DNA of 64,000 nt from Alcaligenaceae bacterium CGII-47 (lineage in GTDB: Bacteria; Pseudomonadota; Gammaproteobacteria; Burkholderiales; Burkholderiaceae_B). Within the stretch, counting starts at the first letter, position 1. Each line of letters begins with the position of its first letter. Both the position numbers and the translations under genes were made by a program. The DNA is taken from NCBI GenBank assembly GCA_019166125.1, contig JAHTBO010000009.1:1-64000 (forward strand), given 5' to 3'. Below the pieces are notes generated by a model. That model was not told where the DNA came from, made no database searches, and saw nothing but the letters and a program-made list of their open reading frames with translations. This document shows, one piece after another, positions 17,245-25,427 of this stretch.

Positions 17245-17829
17245 TCAGTGTACGCCAGACTTGGCTTTATAAACCTTGCTCACATGGCGATTGCCTTGAA
17301 TGTAGAAACGCAAGGGTTTGTCCGCCCACTCTTGGGCGTAGTCGACGCCGATGCGTGGTGCGCTGATGATCTCAAAATTCCCCGCAGCGCCATCATCAGC
17401 CAGGTAGAGCTCATCGCTACATAGATCATGGCCGTATTGCTCGAGCGTGACGCCCAGAGCCTTGCATAGGCGCCCTGGACCATTGGTCGCGCAGGGCAGC
17501 TCAGAGACCGGCTCGAGCGCGCGCAGCAGGACTGCCGTGCCACTGCCTTGCGGGCCTGCCACGACATTCATGCAATGATGCATGCCGTATACCAGGTAGA
17601 CGTAGGCATGGCCTGGTGGGCCGAACATGGCTCGCGTGCGTGGTGTGCGGCCTTTTGATGTGTGGGCGGCAAGGTCCTGGGGGCCGAGATAGGCCTCGAC
17701 TTCGACGATCCGGCCAATACGGGTGTCGTTGGGCCGCTCATGGATCACGAGCTTGCCCAACAGGTCGTGGGCGAGGGTGAGCGCATCCCGGTCATAGAAG
17801 GCGCGTGGTAGTTTGCTACGAACGGTCAT
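17245..17829 (-). CDS. mpg: DNA-3-methyladenine glycosylase (AAG/MPG family)
   Basis: A 194-residue base-excision repair enzyme that removes 3-methyladenine and other alkylated purines. Family features: RAFYDRDALTLAHDLLGKLV, the active-site segment RIVEVEAYLGPQDLAAH with catalytic Glu, the intercalating-Tyr region AYVYLVYGMHHCMNVVAG, and GPGRLCKALGV. It lies 8 bp after the add stop and is probably co-transcribed with it. The nearby aidB gene also relates to alkylation damage, though it is on the opposite strand. Confidence 0.95.
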   Translation of the reverse strand: MTVRSKLPRAFYDRDALTLAHDLLGKLVIHERPNDTRIGRIVEVEAYLGPQDLAAHTSKGRTPRTRAMFGPPGHAYVYLVYGMHHCMNVVAGPQGSGTAVLLRALEPVSELPCATNGPGRLCKALGVTLEQYGHDLCSDELYLADDGAAGNFEIISAPRIGVDYAQEWADKPLRFYIQGNRHVSKVYKAKSGVH

Positions 17830-17837
17830 TGCGTCGC

Positions 17838-18890
17838 TTAGCGTGCCTGGCTGGCGGCCTGCGCCAGTAGATTGAGTAGGCGGGTTTTATCGGCTTGGGG
17901 TAAAAATGATGCCTGGAGGCTGTTGCCCGCCAAAGTGGTGAGCTCGTCATGGCTTAGATGGAGTGCCTGCGCACTCGCCATGTAGTTATCGAGAATGTAG
18001 CCACCGAAGTAGGCTGGGTCATCCGAATTAATGGTAATCATGACGCCCTGGCGTAGCAGCTTGGCCAGATTGTGCTGACTGAGGTCGTCCACGACGCATA
18101 GCTTGAGGTTAGAGAGCGGGCATACCGTGAGCGGCGTCCGGCGTTCTATCAGGTCCTGGAGTACGGCCTGATCATCGCTGCTGCGCACGCCGTGATCGAT
18201 GCGCGCGACGCCTAGCGTATCAAGCGCGGTACGGACATATTCGGCAGGGCCTTCCTCGCCAGCATGGGCGACGAGCTTAAAGCCCAGCGCTTTGCAGCGA
18301 GCGTAGACTCGGGCGAATTTTTCAGGCGGATTGTCGCGCTCGGCAGAATCCAGCCCGATGCCGATCCACAGGTCCCGGTATGTCTCGCGTAGCGGTAGGG
18401 CGGCGTCCAGTGTCTGAAATGCATCCTCTTCCGATAGGTGTCGCAGGAAACTCATGAGCAGGTAGCTGCTGATATTCAGGGTCTTGCGTGCTTCGCGCAG
18501 CGCGCGGGCCAGACCGGCGAGCACCGTCTCGATAGCGACCCCCCGCGTAGTGTGTGTCTGGGGATCAAACATGATCTCGGTGTGGACGACCCCATCGGCG
18601 TGTGCGCGATGCATATAGGCCATCGCCATATCGTAGAAATCCTGCTCGGTGAGCAGGACGCCTGCACCGGCGTAGTACAGGTCCAGAAATGACTGCAGGC
18701 TATCGAACTGATACGCCTCGCGCAGGGTGTCGACCGAAGGGTAAGGGAGCGTGATGTGGTTGCGTTGGGCCAGCTCGAACATGAGTTCGGGTTCGAGCGT
18801 GCCTTCGATATGCACGTGCAGCTCCGCCTTGGGCAGTTGCTGTACGTAGCGACGTAAGGCCTCATCGGGCAGAGATAGCTTGGCGTTCAT
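17838..18890 (-). CDS. add: Adenosine/adenine deaminase (likely the adenine deaminase subtype)
   Basis: A 350-residue zinc amidohydrolase. Metal ligands lie in AELHVHIEGTLEP (HxH, about 24-26), LVAHAGEEGP (about 202-211), RIDHGVRS and the SDDPAYFGGY segment (about 288-297). The bacterial/fungal SDDPAYFG variant, rather than SDDPxxF followed by other residues, is characteristic of the subgroup shown to deaminate adenine in Pseudomonas and fungi. Hypoxanthine formation from adenine is therefore as likely as inosine from adenosine. A TATAAT hexamer (18919-18924, minus strand) lies about 29 bp upstream but has no good -35. Confidence 0.9.
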   Translation of the reverse strand: MNAKLSLPDEALRRYVQQLPKAELHVHIEGTLEPELMFELAQRNHITLPYPSVDTLREAYQFDSLQSFLDLYYAGAGVLLTEQDFYDMAMAYMHRAHADGVVHTEIMFDPQTHTTRGVAIETVLAGLARALREARKTLNISSYLLMSFLRHLSEEDAFQTLDAALPLRETYRDLWIGIGLDSAERDNPPEKFARVYARCKALGFKLVAHAGEEGPAEYVRTALDTLGVARIDHGVRSSDDQAVLQDLIERRTPLTVCPLSNLKLCVVDDLSQHNLAKLLRQGVMITINSDDPAYFGGYILDNYMASAQALHLSHDELTTLAGNSLQASFLPQADKTRLLNLLAQAASQAR

Positions 18891-18971
18891 AGGGCGATCC
18901 CGTGTTGGACGTTACTCGATTATAGAGACTGCGGCGCGCGTGCCGCCGTAGCCGCTTTTTGCATCACGAAT

Positions 18972-19349
18972 TTATGACTGGCCGCGCCAGGCTGCCAGGA
19001 TGAGCAGCAGCCACGAGAGGATCAGCAGCAGGCCGCCCACAGGGGTGACGGCGCCCAGAATGCGCAGACCCGAGAGCGTCAGCAGGTAGAGGCTGCCACT
19101 GAAAATAATAATGCCTGCCATCATCAGTCCTGAGGACCAAGCGGCCAATCGGGCATCAAGGTGTTGCGACAGGGCGACGAGCAGGAGCAGACCCAGGCCG
19201 TGGATCAATTGGTAATGCGCGGCAGTTTGCCAGATCGCGAGCATATCAGCGCTTAGGATGCGCTTTAAGCCATGTGCTCCGAATGCGCCAGCCGCCACGC
19301 CGCTGGCCAGTGCGAAGGCACCAAAACCGATAGTCAGTAGAATATTCAA
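18972..19349 (-). CDS. ygdD: DUF423 membrane protein (YgdD family)
   Basis: A 125-residue inner-membrane protein with four predicted helices. The N-terminal FGAFALASGVAAGAFGAHGLKRILSADML and HYQLIHGLGLLLL segments are diagnostic for DUF423. The frame remains open to 19478, but that N-terminal part is polar and unlike the family. I choose TTG at 19349, which gives the family length and begins LNILLTIG. The ribosome site is weak (CGGA). Function unknown. It is divergent from aidB. Confidence 0.83.
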   Translation of the reverse strand: MNILLTIGFGAFALASGVAAGAFGAHGLKRILSADMLAIWQTAAHYQLIHGLGLLLLVALSQHLDARLAAWSSGLMMAGIIIFSGSLYLLTLSGLRILGAVTPVGGLLLILSWLLLILAAWRGQS

Positions 19350-19480
19350 TGTGTTGTCCGATCGTTTCTGCAAGAGTGCACAAGCTCGATTGTACGGGTG
19401 GTGCGTAGATGTCGCCTGACTGCAAACGCATGTAGACTGGTGTAGTAGAGACGTGGGCGTTGAGCCACCGGGAGTCAACT

Positions 19481-21133
19481 ATGCCATCAAACCGTTCTTT
19501 GGTGTCTGCACATGAGCTCAGTAATCAGGTCCCTGATCTCGTGGATTACAACCTGTATACGACAGATATTGCATTGCACGAGGCGGTGCTGCGTGAGGGG
19601 GCGGGTGCCCAGGCATCCAGCCTCACGCAGTATGGTGCCCGTCTGGGGGCTGCGCACCTGATGACTCTGGGCGCAGATGTCAATCGCTACCCGCCCGAGT
19701 TGCGTGCGTTTGACCGGACGGGCCAGCGGGTTGATCAAGTGGTCTTTCATCCAGGTTGGCATCAATTCATGGGCATGGCCTTTGAGCAAGGGATGCATTG
19801 CAGTGCCTGGTCCGACCCAGGGCCCGGTGCACAGGTCGCACGCGCCGCCCGCTATATCTTGCATGGTCAGGTTGAGGCAGGTTCCCTGTGCCCATTGACC
19901 ATGACCTCTGCGGCAATTCCGATTTTGGCGCGCGAACCCTGGTTCAACACGCTGGCACCTCACCTTTATAGCCGTCAATACGACGAGCGCGATTTGCCCG
20001 TGGCACAAAAGGCCGCCATGATGGTTGGTATGGGGATGACGGAAAAGCAGGGCGGTTCCGATTTGCGCAGCAACATCACGTATGCGCAGCCACTCGACTC
20101 TGCTGGGCAGTGGCACCGGCTAAATGGCCACAAATGGTTTTTCTCATCTCCTACCTCGGACGCACATTTATTGCTTGCGCGCGAAGGGGCGGGCCATTCC
20201 TGCTTTTACGTGCCGCGTTGGTTGGATGACGGGCAGCGTAATACAGTACAGATTCAGCGCCTCAAGGATAAGCTGGGTAATCGTTCCAATGCGAGTGCAG
20301 AGGTAGAGTTCTCTGATGTGCTGGGTCGGCGTGTCGGGCCGCAAGGGCGTGGGATCGCGACATTGGTCGAGATGGCCTCGACCACGCGGCTCGATTGCGT
20401 GCTGGGCAGCGCTGCCGTATTGCGTCAGGCGCTGGTGCAGGCGCTGCACCATGCATACCATCGGCGTGCTTTTGGGGCGCTGCTGATTCAGCAGCCGCTT
20501 ATGCGTCAGGTTCTGGCTGACCTGGTCCTCGAGAGCGAAGCAGCAACGATGCTGGCGATGCGTCTGGCTCGGTCGTTCGACACGCCGGATGATCCCGCCG
20601 AGCAGGCTTTGCGACGTATGTTGACACCGGCGGCGAAGTTCTGGGTGTGTAAACGCACGGTCGAGGCGACGGCCGAATGTATGGAGGTCTGGGGCGGTAA
20701 TGGCTTTATCGAAGAGGGGCCGATGCCGCGCCTGCTTCGTGAAGCGCCGGTGAACTCGATCTGGGAAGGTTCGGGCAATGTGATGTGTCTGGACGTATTG
20801 CGTGCCGTTCGACGTCACCCAGAGCAGGCGATACAACTGGTTGAAGGCCTGGTACAGGAGCATGCTCAGCAGCCCTTGCTGGTTCAGGCAGCGCACACGC
20901 TGATTGGACAGTTTCGCATGACAGATGAAGTGCAGCAGCTGGGTGCCCGTTATACTGCGCAGTTGCTGGTGCTATTGGTTCAGGCAGACCTCATGTTGCG
21001 ACACACGCCAGATTGGCTTGCACGGATATTTATAGAGAGTCGCCTGGGTGCGCCGGGCGGGCGTGTTTTTGGTGGCCAAGCCATCGCCGCCTTGGCCTCG
21101 GATGCGCTGTTTGCCCGTGCCTGGCCACACTAA
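19481..21133 (+). CDS. aidB: AidB-type acyl-CoA dehydrogenase-fold protein
   Basis: A 550-residue flavoprotein of the acyl-CoA dehydrogenase superfamily. The long N-terminal domain (VPDLVDYNLYTTDIALHEAV), MGMTEKQGGSDLRSNIT and the C-terminal GGNGFIEEGPMPRLLREAPVNSIWEGSGN block match AidB, the alkylation-response protein that binds DNA and FAD in E. coli. ATG 19481 is chosen because GGGAG precedes it at 7 nt. An upstream in-frame ATG at 19460 lacks such a site. The enzymatic substrate is unknown even in well-studied homologues. Nearby mpg supports a link to alkylation stress but no Ada box was identified. Confidence 0.9.
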   Translation: MPSNRSLVSAHELSNQVPDLVDYNLYTTDIALHEAVLREGAGAQASSLTQYGARLGAAHLMTLGADVNRYPPELRAFDRTGQRVDQVVFHPGWHQFMGMAFEQGMHCSAWSDPGPGAQVARAARYILHGQVEAGSLCPLTMTSAAIPILAREPWFNTLAPHLYSRQYDERDLPVAQKAAMMVGMGMTEKQGGSDLRSNITYAQPLDSAGQWHRLNGHKWFFSSPTSDAHLLLAREGAGHSCFYVPRWLDDGQRNTVQIQRLKDKLGNRSNASAEVEFSDVLGRRVGPQGRGIATLVEMASTTRLDCVLGSAAVLRQALVQALHHAYHRRAFGALLIQQPLMRQVLADLVLESEAATMLAMRLARSFDTPDDPAEQALRRMLTPAAKFWVCKRTVEATAECMEVWGGNGFIEEGPMPRLLREAPVNSIWEGSGNVMCLDVLRAVRRHPEQAIQLVEGLVQEHAQQPLLVQAAHTLIGQFRMTDEVQQLGARYTAQLLVLLVQADLMLRHTPDWLARIFIESRLGAPGGRVFGGQAIAALASDALFARAWPH

Positions 21134-21183
21134 GGGTCACCTGAAGCGCGCCACCGGACAATTTCAAACAGGAGAACGGTTCA

Positions 21184-21771
21184 ATGCAGAGGATGTTCCG
21201 ACGCCTGGCGAACAATGGTGTGGGTAGCGTGCTGGTGATGCTGGGTTTGGCCTTTGGTATATCGGGCACCACCCTCCTTGCGTACGCCTCGGATCGGACT
21301 AGTCAAAGCTATACGCTGACCGGGCGCGTGGTCAATGTGGCTGATGGGGATACCTTTACCTTGTTGGTCGGGCGCAAACGCGAGCGTATTCGCATGGCCA
21401 GTATCGACGCACCCGAGACCAGCCACGGTAGTGGGCGGCCCGGACAGAATCACGCACAAGCTTCACGTAAGGCTTTGGCAGGCTGGATCGCGGGTCAGAC
21501 CTTTACGTTGCACTGCTATGAGCACGATCGATACGGCAGGAATATATGTGATGTATCGTTGGCGGATGGCTCAACGGTTAACCAGAAAATGGTCGCTGAG
21601 GGCTGGGTCTGGGCGAATCGCCAGGGCCGTGATAAATATCTGCGAGATCGGACGCTGCTTGGGCTAGAGGCCAAGGCACGTGAACAGGGCTTGGGTTTGT
21701 GGGAGCGGCATGACGCGGTAGCACCTTGGGTATGGCGTTATCAGTGTTGGCAGCAAGGCCGCTGCGAGTAA
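21184..21771 (+). CDS. Exported thermonuclease-family (SNase) nuclease
   Basis: A 195-residue protein with an N-terminal hydrophobic segment (about 14-34, signal peptide or anchor) and a staphylococcal-nuclease domain. Motifs: VVNVADGDTFTLLV, RIRMASIDAPE (catalytic Asp/Arg region), the DRYGRNICDV segment and the W/LGLW end (AKAREQGLGLWE). Two C-terminal cysteines flank WQQGR. It probably degrades nucleic acid outside the cytoplasm with Ca2+. CAGGAGAACGG precedes the ATG. Confidence 0.9.
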   Translation: MQRMFRRLANNGVGSVLVMLGLAFGISGTTLLAYASDRTSQSYTLTGRVVNVADGDTFTLLVGRKRERIRMASIDAPETSHGSGRPGQNHAQASRKALAGWIAGQTFTLHCYEHDRYGRNICDVSLADGSTVNQKMVAEGWVWANRQGRDKYLRDRTLLGLEAKAREQGLGLWERHDAVAPWVWRYQCWQQGRCE

Positions 21772-21863
21772 GCGGCCCCTTTGCACTGGCCCGTATAATC
21801 AAACTTTGGATCGATTCAGCGACAGGCTCTTGATTCAGGGCGTATGACCCCCATTTTGTAAAC

Positions 21864-22340
21864 ATGGCTATCAAAGTATTTGACCTTTCCTGCGAGCACG
21901 ACCATCTTTTTGAAGGCTGGTTTTCGTCGCTCGACACGTACGACGATCAACTCTCACGGGGTATGGTTCGTTGTCCCGTCTGCCAGAGCGCGCAGATCAC
22001 TCGGCGTGTCTCGGCGCCCCACCTGAACGTCAGCCATCTTAAGGCCGAGCCCCAGGTGGCTAAGGGACAAGGCAGCGGATCAGCGACCGTGCTGGCACCA
22101 TCCAGCAGTCAATTGGCTACGCTTCAAGCAGAGATGCTGCGCCAGATCCGCGAGATCGTGCGCAATACAGATAATGTAGGCACGCAGTTTGCCGATGAGG
22201 CGCGTCGGATGCATGAGGGCGAAATCGAGCAGCGGGCAATTCGTGGTACGGCCACGGCTAGCGAGTGCCAGTCCTTATTGGATGATGGTATCTCCATCAT
22301 GCCGATTCCGGACATATTGGATGATGATCGTTTGCAATAA
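21864..22340 (+). CDS. DUF1178 family protein (Zn-ribbon-like)
   Basis: A 158-residue cytosolic protein of the DUF1178 family. The N-terminal MAIKVFDLSCEHDHLFEGWF and the VRCPVCQSAQITRRVSAP block provide a C-x-H...CPxC set that could bind zinc. A basic-acidic helical C-terminus with DEARRMHEGEIEQRAIRGTA is conserved in the family. Function unknown. It ends at a bidirectional terminator shared with efp. Confidence 0.9.
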   Translation: MAIKVFDLSCEHDHLFEGWFSSLDTYDDQLSRGMVRCPVCQSAQITRRVSAPHLNVSHLKAEPQVAKGQGSGSATVLAPSSSQLATLQAEMLRQIREIVRNTDNVGTQFADEARRMHEGEIEQRAIRGTATASECQSLLDDGISIMPIPDILDDDRLQ

Positions 22341-22370
22341 AAAAGCCAGGTCTTGGACCTGGCCTTTTTT
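22341..22370. terminator. Bidirectional terminator between DUF1178 gene and efp
   Basis: GCCAGGTC (22345-22352), loop TTG, GACCTGGC (22356-22363), with A-run on the left and T-run on the right, so it can stop transcription from both convergent genes. Confidence 0.92.
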
Positions 22371-22384
22371 CGGCAATCCCATCC

Positions 22385-22942
22385 CTACATAACGCGGCTG
22401 CGGTACTCGTTTGTGCGGGTGTCAATTTCTATCTTGTCGCCGATATTGCAAAATAGCGGTACTGCGATCTCAAACCCTGTATTGATTTTGGCGGGCTTTA
22501 AGACCTTACCTGACGTATCACCCTTGACGGCGGGCTCGGTGTACTCGATCTCGCGCACGATGATCGTGGGCAGCTCAACAGAAATAGCGCGGCCTTCGTA
22601 GAACACAACCTGAACCGTCATGCCTTCCTCGAGGTAGTTCAGGGCATCGCCCATGCTGTCGGATTCCACTTCGTGCTGGTTGTATTCCTCGTCCATGAAC
22701 GCATACATCGGATCGGCAAAGTACGAATAAGTGCATTCCTTGTTCTCGAGGATGACTTGTTCGAATTTTTCGTCCGCCTTATAGACGAGCTCACTTGCAC
22801 TGCCCGAGAGCAAATTTTTGAATTTTAGTTTGACGACTGAGGCGTTACGGCCCGACTTGGTGTATTCGGCGCGCTGGACGACGAGGGGCTCGGTGCCAAC
22901 CATGACGACATTGCCCACGCGCAGCTCTTGTGCGGTTTTCAT
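22385..22942 (-). CDS. efp: Translation elongation factor P (Arg32 type)
   Basis: A 185-residue factor that rescues ribosomes stalled at polyproline stretches. The loop KSGRNASVV carries Arg at residue 32, the position rhamnosylated by EarP in beta-/gammaproteobacterial systems, rather than the Lys34 modified by EpmA. The start at ATG 22942 gives the normal length. The frame extends upstream but those residues are unrelated to EF-P. The modifying enzyme EarP is encoded immediately upstream on the same strand. Confidence 0.97.
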   Translation of the reverse strand: MKTAQELRVGNVVMVGTEPLVVQRAEYTKSGRNASVVKLKFKNLLSGSASELVYKADEKFEQVILENKECTYSYFADPMYAFMDEEYNQHEVESDSMGDALNYLEEGMTVQVVFYEGRAISVELPTIIVREIEYTEPAVKGDTSGKVLKPAKINTGFEIAVPLFCNIGDKIEIDTRTNEYRSRVM

Positions 22943-23006
22943 AAATGGAAAAACTCCGGGGTGATCTGCCCCGTTCAGTCGGAGCAAAGCTGAAAAGCCA
23001 TCTATT

Positions 23007-24101
23007 TTAACGCGTTTGGCGATGCTGCTCGTAAAAGGCGAGAAGTTGGGTGGCCAGGTCGGGCTGTTCGGCCAGTTCGTGCGCCCATTCCTGGCTGCGT
23101 GCTTGCCAGGCATTCCAGCCTTCAGGTGCCAGGGCCGCGGTGAGCGCAGTGGCCATTTGAAGATCGCCCTCCTGGTTCCAGGCGTGGATGAGCGCCTGCG
23201 CTTGGGCAGGGAGTGCAGCCCGCTCCAGCCAGGCCCTAAGCTTGACCAGATGTGTGCACTCGGACTGTTTGTAGATATGCCAGACCATCGGCCGACCGGC
23301 CCAGATGGCGCGGACAAGGGAATCTTCACCGCGTACAAAATTCAGATCGCAGCATTCCAGCAAGGTGTCAAAATCCTCCTGAGCGACATACGGGATGTGG
23401 TGTACTTGTACCTGGCCTTCAGGCCGTAGTTGTGATGCCAGCTCCGCTGGTGCGAGGATGAGCGTGGTGCGAGGCGCCTTGGCCAGTGCCTGCACGAGCC
23501 CTTTCAAAGGCGCATCCGGATAGCAGAACAAAAATATTATGCGTGCTTCCTCAGGTAGGTTGCCCAATGATTGCCCCAAGAGCGTACGCAGTCGGATGCG
23601 GCGGTCCTGGTGCTGGCGCATGCGGCGCTGGGTGGCCAGTTCAGGCTCGCGTAGCAGACCGCCAGTGCGTCGGGTGAACCCGGGGAAAAAGAAATATTTA
23701 CGCTGTCCGCCCGGCTGGGGCGATGGGAGGCCATGACAGGACTCCACCCAGGATTCCGCGCTCAGGTATTCCAGATTGAGCCACAGGCAGCCTTGTCCGG
23801 GTATTCGCTGGATAAACCAAGCCGGTAGCGTACAGGCGAAGGCTTCGATAACGATGTTGTGCGGTGTGACCTCGACAGGCGAGTCGGGCCAGGATCGGAC
23901 GGTGATGTTGCCCCAGCGTTGGACGCACTCATCCGGACGGACGTCTGGTGCAATGCGTGCGAGGGCGCCCCGATTATCGATCCACAGCCTAACCGCACAC
24001 CCCAACCCGGCAAGCTGGCGCGTGAGTCGCCAACATACGCCTGCATCGCCGAGGTTATCAATGACTCGGCAAAAAATATCAAAGGAGACGGGTCTATTCA
24101 C
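23007..24101 (-). CDS. earP: EF-P arginine rhamnosyltransferase EarP
   Basis: A 364-residue GT-B glycosyltransferase (former DUF2331) that transfers rhamnose from dTDP-rhamnose to EF-P Arg32. The N-terminal block [24 protein letters not shown] with the catalytic Asp region, and [15 protein letters not shown] and [24 protein letters not shown] (nucleotide-sugar site), are diagnostic. I take GTG 24101 as start, giving the usual beginning [10 protein letters not shown]. No ATG lies near this point. It begins 1 nt after the stop of the upstream DUF2863 gene. Confidence 0.93.
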   Translation of the reverse strand: MNRPVSFDIFCRVIDNLGDAGVCWRLTRQLAGLGCAVRLWIDNRGALARIAPDVRPDECVQRWGNITVRSWPDSPVEVTPHNIVIEAFACTLPAWFIQRIPGQGCLWLNLEYLSAESWVESCHGLPSPQPGGQRKYFFFPGFTRRTGGLLREPELATQRRMRQHQDRRIRLRTLLGQSLGNLPEEARIIFLFCYPDAPLKGLVQALAKAPRTTLILAPAELASQLRPEGQVQVHHIPYVAQEDFDTLLECCDLNFVRGEDSLVRAIWAGRPMVWHIYKQSECTHLVKLRAWLERAALPAQAQALIHAWNQEGDLQMATALTAALAPEGWNAWQARSQEWAHELAEQPDLATQLLAFYEQHRQTR

Positions 24102-24102
24102 A

Positions 24103-25308
24103 CTAATGAAAGTGCATGGGTTCCGGATCGATTTCCTCGGGCAGTTCGGGGTGCTGCATCTCGCCGAGCATATTCGGAAAATAGGGGGTGCCGCAGTCCT
24201 CGCAGAACTCCATCGGGAGCATACCGGGTAGGCGCCGAATGTCCTGAATACCCAACTCGCGCAGTAGCGCCGCGATATCGTCCCAAGTATCAATACTACC
24301 TTCTGAACTGAGTTCAGGCGAGGCTTCTTCGCGACTAAGGGCTGGCCAGATGCATCCGTAGATCACCTCATTGCTCTCGCGCGTGCAAAATCCAATGCGG
24401 TACTCCTCGATATGCTGCTCGCCGCAGGCGACGATCGCTGCTCTGAGCCCATTGCCCTGAATATGGCCAGCAGTTTGCAGCCAGGTCACCGCTGCCCTGA
24501 GCGATAGGGGACGGATTCGTTGATCGGCAGCACGCGTACTGGTGTAGTAGGCCCCGGGGGCCAAGAACTCAACCTGACAACCGGTAAACATGGCCTCTAG
24601 CGACTGTGTGCAGGCTTCCGCCCAACGCAGGCCGGAATTTTCGTGCGCTGCAGCGTTACCGCCCTCGTTGTCCTGCCAGCGAAACAGGGCCTGGCCTTGG
24701 GGTGCGACCACCGCACCGATAAGAAACAGCACATCAGCCAGCAACCCATCCTGGGGACTGGGTGTCGCCAAGGCGAAGGATTCCGGCTTGCCCATCAATG
24801 CGCGCGCTGCCAGATACTGTGTCCAGCTACGCGTGTCATGAAAGGATTGCGGGAGCTGCTCGAAGTTCACAAGGCGTGGCAGGATCGCTAATCGGGCACC
24901 TGCTGATCCGATGTGCTCACTTAGGTGTGCGGCCAGCGCCTCGACTTGGTCGGCGCTCAGCTCTCCATCGGGCAGCTTGTAGCGCGTCCATGCCAAGATC
25001 GGCGCTGAAAACAGTAGGGCATCATAGGATTCGCCCCGATACGTGATAAGGGCTGACTCAGAGTGGTTTTCAGCCTGCTCGACCAGCACCTCGTAGGTGG
25101 CAGGGTTGGCCTCCATCAGATATTCCAGTGCGGCCTCAACACTGCGGTTGGCCTTGCCGGCCAAGAGCTTTTCAAGGCGGATGCCCAGTAAGCGCTCCCA
25201 GTACTGATCCTCCAGCCGGCTGCCTGAATGCGCGAGCGCATCAGCCAGTGACACCAAGGTGCGGGCAGAGCGTGGAGGTAGGGTGGGACGAGGTGGTTGA
25301 GAGGCCAT
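24103..25308 (-). CDS. DUF2863 family protein
   Basis: A 401-residue protein matching DUF2863, a family seen mainly in Burkholderiales. The N-terminal region has LEDQYWERLLGIRLEKLLAG, the middle LFSAPILAWTRYKLP, and the C-terminus CEDCGTPYFPNMLGE, a CxxC pair that could bind metal. The start at ATG 25308 gives MASQPPRPTLPP; upstream codons are not family-like. No biochemical function is known to me. Its stop is 1 nt from the EarP start, so the two are likely translationally coupled. Confidence 0.82.
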   Translation of the reverse strand: MASQPPRPTLPPRSARTLVSLADALAHSGSRLEDQYWERLLGIRLEKLLAGKANRSVEAALEYLMEANPATYEVLVEQAENHSESALITYRGESYDALLFSAPILAWTRYKLPDGELSADQVEALAAHLSEHIGSAGARLAILPRLVNFEQLPQSFHDTRSWTQYLAARALMGKPESFALATPSPQDGLLADVLFLIGAVVAPQGQALFRWQDNEGGNAAAHENSGLRWAEACTQSLEAMFTGCQVEFLAPGAYYTSTRAADQRIRPLSLRAAVTWLQTAGHIQGNGLRAAIVACGEQHIEEYRIGFCTRESNEVIYGCIWPALSREEASPELSSEGSIDTWDDIAALLRELGIQDIRRLPGMLPMEFCEDCGTPYFPNMLGEMQHPELPEEIDPEPMHFH

Positions 25309-25375
25309 AATTCTAGAACGTTCGACAATACCTGCTAGTGTACTGCCTTGCCGTGAGCAAAGTGTTTGAGGAGTG

Positions 25376-25408
25376 AAAAAGCCCCCAGGGCTGATCGCAC
25401 TGGGGGCC
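25376..25408 (-). terminator. Intrinsic terminator of acnB
   Basis: On the minus strand GCCCCCAG (25400-25407), 11-nt loop, CTGGGGGC (25381-25388) and then TTTTT (25376-25380), about 20 bp after the acnB stop. Confidence 0.88.
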
Positions 25409-25427
25409 AAGCACGGCAGCGGATCGA

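Noticed and set aside
20168-20896. 242-codon minus-strand frame opposite aidB
   Set aside because: Composition rich in Arg/His/Gln typical of shadow frames in GC-rich coding DNA; the plus-strand product is a clear AidB homologue.
22943-23338. N-terminal extension of EF-P
   Set aside because: The upstream open frame is antisense-shifted EarP sequence; EF-P has its canonical start [11 protein letters not shown] at 22942.
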